A program made the translations under genes and the position numbers. Positions 63,401 to 64,000 of a DNA stretch of 64,000 nucleotides are shown here, piece after piece. Origin of the DNA: Geothrix sp. PMB-07 (lineage in GTDB: Bacteria; Acidobacteriota; Holophagae; Holophagales; Holophagaceae). Position 1 is the stretch's first letter. Every line of letters starts with the position of its first letter. The stretch is taken from assembly GCF_030758935.1 (NCBI RefSeq), contig NZ_CP132333.1, forward strand, positions 3,782,992 through 3,846,991, read 5' to 3'. Under the pieces are notes generated by a model that saw only the letters and a list, made by a program, of their open reading frames with translations, was not told the DNA's origin and did not search any database.

Positions 63401-63772
63401 GATGTTGCTGACGGTGACGGTGTACGTGCCCGCACTGTGGGCGTGAACCTCATGAATGGTCAGCGTTGGCGAGTCCCAACCCACCCGATGCCCATTCTTC
63501 CGCCACTGGTAGCTGAGCCAAGAGGGCCTGCCCGTGGCCACCACTTTGAACGTCACCCGCTGCCCCAGGAGCGCTGTCTGGCTCGCAGGCTGCGTGAGGA
63601 TGGTGAGGTGCGCGGGTTGATGGCGATCCTGTGGACCAAAGGAATCAGGCCCACGGGTTTCCTCCATCTGGGGAATCGCGGTGGCCGAGGCACTTGAAAT
63701 CGGAGCACCAAGGACGAAGCTGCCCAACATGCCCAGGCAGACAAGGGTGTACACGAACCTTCTGGCCAGCAT
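60401..63772 (-). CDS. Large secreted DNA/RNA non-specific endonuclease with Ig-like repeats
   Basis: A 1123-residue exported protein. Residues 1-30 are a signal peptide (MLARRFVYTLVCLGMLGSFV). Five Ig-like domains follow at about 55-495, each with a SYQWRK/YVWKKD core and DAGxYxVxVTN end. A NUC1 (Serratia-type) nuclease occupies about 520-765, with the active site DRGHQVPRADVSYR (His599) and the Asn/Glu helix MSNLVPQISQFNQQTWQKLE. A PKD-like domain (TWTFGDATPSSTGLNTTHLYTSTG), a cadherin/BIG-like segment and a C-terminal jelly-roll-like domain (FESGTKTGYATGNVTFPSGVW ... FNLDDFQIQGY) complete it. ATG at 63772 has AGGAGG six bases upstream. It may feed on or cut extracellular DNA; a toxin-like role is also possible. 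Confidence 0.9.
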   Translation of the reverse strand: MLARRFVYTLVCLGMLGSFVLGAPISSASATAIPQMEETRGPDSFGPQDRHQPAHLTILTQPASQTALLGQRVTFKVVATGRPSWLSYQWRKNGHRVGWDSPTLTIHEVHAHSAGTYTVTVSNITGHVVSAPAVLTVNLPPQIQAQPQGQTVVLGAPASLSVTASGSGTLSYQWRKGGVALTGATLANLNLPAVTATDAGLYDVVVTNTLNGTITSTSSKSTLLQVNLPPVISTQPASLNLVQGSAATFSVKASVQPGGSLGYQWRKGGAPLAGATGSSYAIASVQASDAGSYDVLVTNTLNGTLTATQSAPAALGVNVPPVITLQPQSQTVDQGTPVSFSVAATSDVGGVLSYQWRKDLAAIPGATQATFGLASAAGADAGTYDVVVTSTLNGTTVSSTSLAALLKVNTPPTILVQPQTQTVLPPDPVTFTVSAKANNGGILSYVWKKDGAILNGATSASYTVASTEFATNADAYSVTVSEGNLSTESVTVNAVASVSSPTYAGDPVPVPSRPLTVLPSFHVNAVNFPNGAFRLGYDESLKNPVWTAYVNFPVHLPYANSTADYKADPRLAAPQVGKDDYTGIYTGGASYPDSYDRGHQVPRADVSYRYTPVAGDDATIMSNLVPQISQFNQQTWQKLEDAIGGTQGGDTDGLTSFKGRIWVYTGSVFPSAPTWWHSRVTPGLNIAIPVACYKIVVHETTPGHPEVLAMLMPNTWGLANSTATLTGFVTSVAHLESITGLDFFPNLATVAPGLDIPTWKATVDARGWRPPFEQAVGPNVHMIQPSYDTTIDLGTELSFAGAATPNSSADAATTIASTTWTFGDATPSSTGLNTTHLYTSTGTFSASFSASDSLGSSNSITRVIRVIPPASSNAAPTTTPALLPDQTTTTGQAATVSFIVADDRTLARDLQVSAASDNAILLPATGIQVTNASGAVTLVLTPAAGQTGSTTVTVRITDGDGSTATRTFLFKVDPAATNTLTEGFESGTKTGYATGNVTFPSGVWTLNDALVGTSATDRKTGLQSLRVRNGILTMAFDYPKGAQTVSVNHAKFGTDANSTWELWYSTNSGGTWTLAGPPVVSSSIDLTPAVFTLNVQGPIRFEFRKTAGGTTRFNLDDFQIQGY

Positions 63773-63885
63773 GGCCACCTCCTGGAAAAGAGCGATGAAT
63801 TGCATGGGAAGATGATTCAACGATCATCTTCGTTACGAAAACCTTTTCTTCGTTAAGAGAAAGTAAAAAGGGAGCTTAGTGGCGA

Positions 63886-63891
63886 ATTATA
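63886..63891 (-). promoter_or_regulatory. Candidate -10 box for the nuclease gene
   Basis: A consensus TATAAT lies on the minus strand in an AT-rich stretch about 115 bases upstream of the nuclease ATG. No good -35 hexamer is seen at the right distance, so the call is weak. Confidence 0.3.
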
Positions 63892-63983
63892 AACGAAATA
63901 ATATTGCGAATTTCCGACGACAAAATCAGGGTTCCCAACGCACGACCAACCCATGATCGAATGATCTTTCTGCGGAGCCACCG

Positions 63984-64000
63984 ATGCGCGTCCTCGCCCT
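63984..64000 (+). CDS. Possible start of a plus-strand gene (truncated by window end)
   Basis: ATGCGCGTCCTCGCC begins at 63984 with GGAG about seven bases upstream, the normal look of a start here. Only five full codons (MRVLA) are visible, so no function can be given. It would be divergent from the nuclease. Confidence 0.35.

Overview
The window comes from a GC-rich Gram-negative bacterium. The outer-membrane genes (a Wza-type exporter, a FadL-like porin), a Wzx/Wzy/Wzz polysaccharide system and the ribosomal/RNA polymerase gene order show this. An extra double zinc-ribbon in RpoB and the overall protein style fit Acidobacteriota, perhaps a Holophaga/Geothrix-like organism. That placement is inference, since no database search was possible.

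Layout. (1) 1-4.7 kb: the start of a Wza-type exporter and a WecA-like initiating sugar-phosphate transferase on the minus strand, then pnp alone on the plus strand with a structured leader. (2) 4.7-13.3 kb: a tightly overlapping minus-strand operon of seven genes. These are an N-acetyl-sugar amidotransferase, its HisH/HisF-like ammonia-supplying partners, a two-domain dehydrogenase/oxidoreductase, a WecB-type epimerase, a heparinase-fold protein and a WbuB-like glycosyltransferase. (3) 13.5-22.4 kb: an insertion-sequence zone. Two apparently identical 1438-bp IS3-family elements, each with its own 4-bp target duplication, have landed inside a decayed IS5-like transposase and inside another IS3-family element. 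Between them lie three low-GC genes: two family 2 glycosyltransferases and a methyltransferase. (4) 22.4-30.3 kb: the minus-strand O-antigen operon wzz-rfbA-rfbC-rfbD-rfbB-wzx-acyltransferase-wzy, which makes dTDP-rhamnose and flips and polymerises the repeat unit. (5) 30.4-44.8 kb: the conserved translation/transcription block, read on the minus strand as tRNA-Tyr, -Gly, -Thr, tuf, rpmG, tRNA-Trp, secE, nusG, rplK, rplA, rplJ, rplL, rpoB, rpoC. (6) 44.9-64 kb: mixed housekeeping and accessory genes. They include rlmB, a FadL-like porin, a TSUP transporter, frr, a secreted hydrolase, aceA with a divergent ScfR/RamB-type regulator, an acyltransferase, purM, two related low-complexity proteins of unknown function, folE with a STAS-like partner, a MocR regulator, a methyltransferase, and a large secreted nuclease with Ig-like repeats.

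How the genes fit together. Regions 1-4 form one surface-polysaccharide locus, split by pnp and remodelled by insertion sequences. WecA would load the lipid carrier. The rfb genes supply dTDP-rhamnose and the amidation operon a modified N-acetyl sugar. The glycosyltransferases build the unit, Wzx/Wzy/Wzz flip, polymerise and set its length, and Wza-like proteins export it. The amidation set has lost the HisF active-site aspartate at its usual place, so it is not a histidine-biosynthesis duplicate. The aceA/regulator pair points to acetate or fatty-acid use through the glyoxylate shunt.

No CRISPR array, prophage or recognisable defence system was seen. The least explained items are the RpoB zinc-ribbon insert, the low-complexity protein pair at 55.2-56.6 kb, and the Ig-repeat nuclease.
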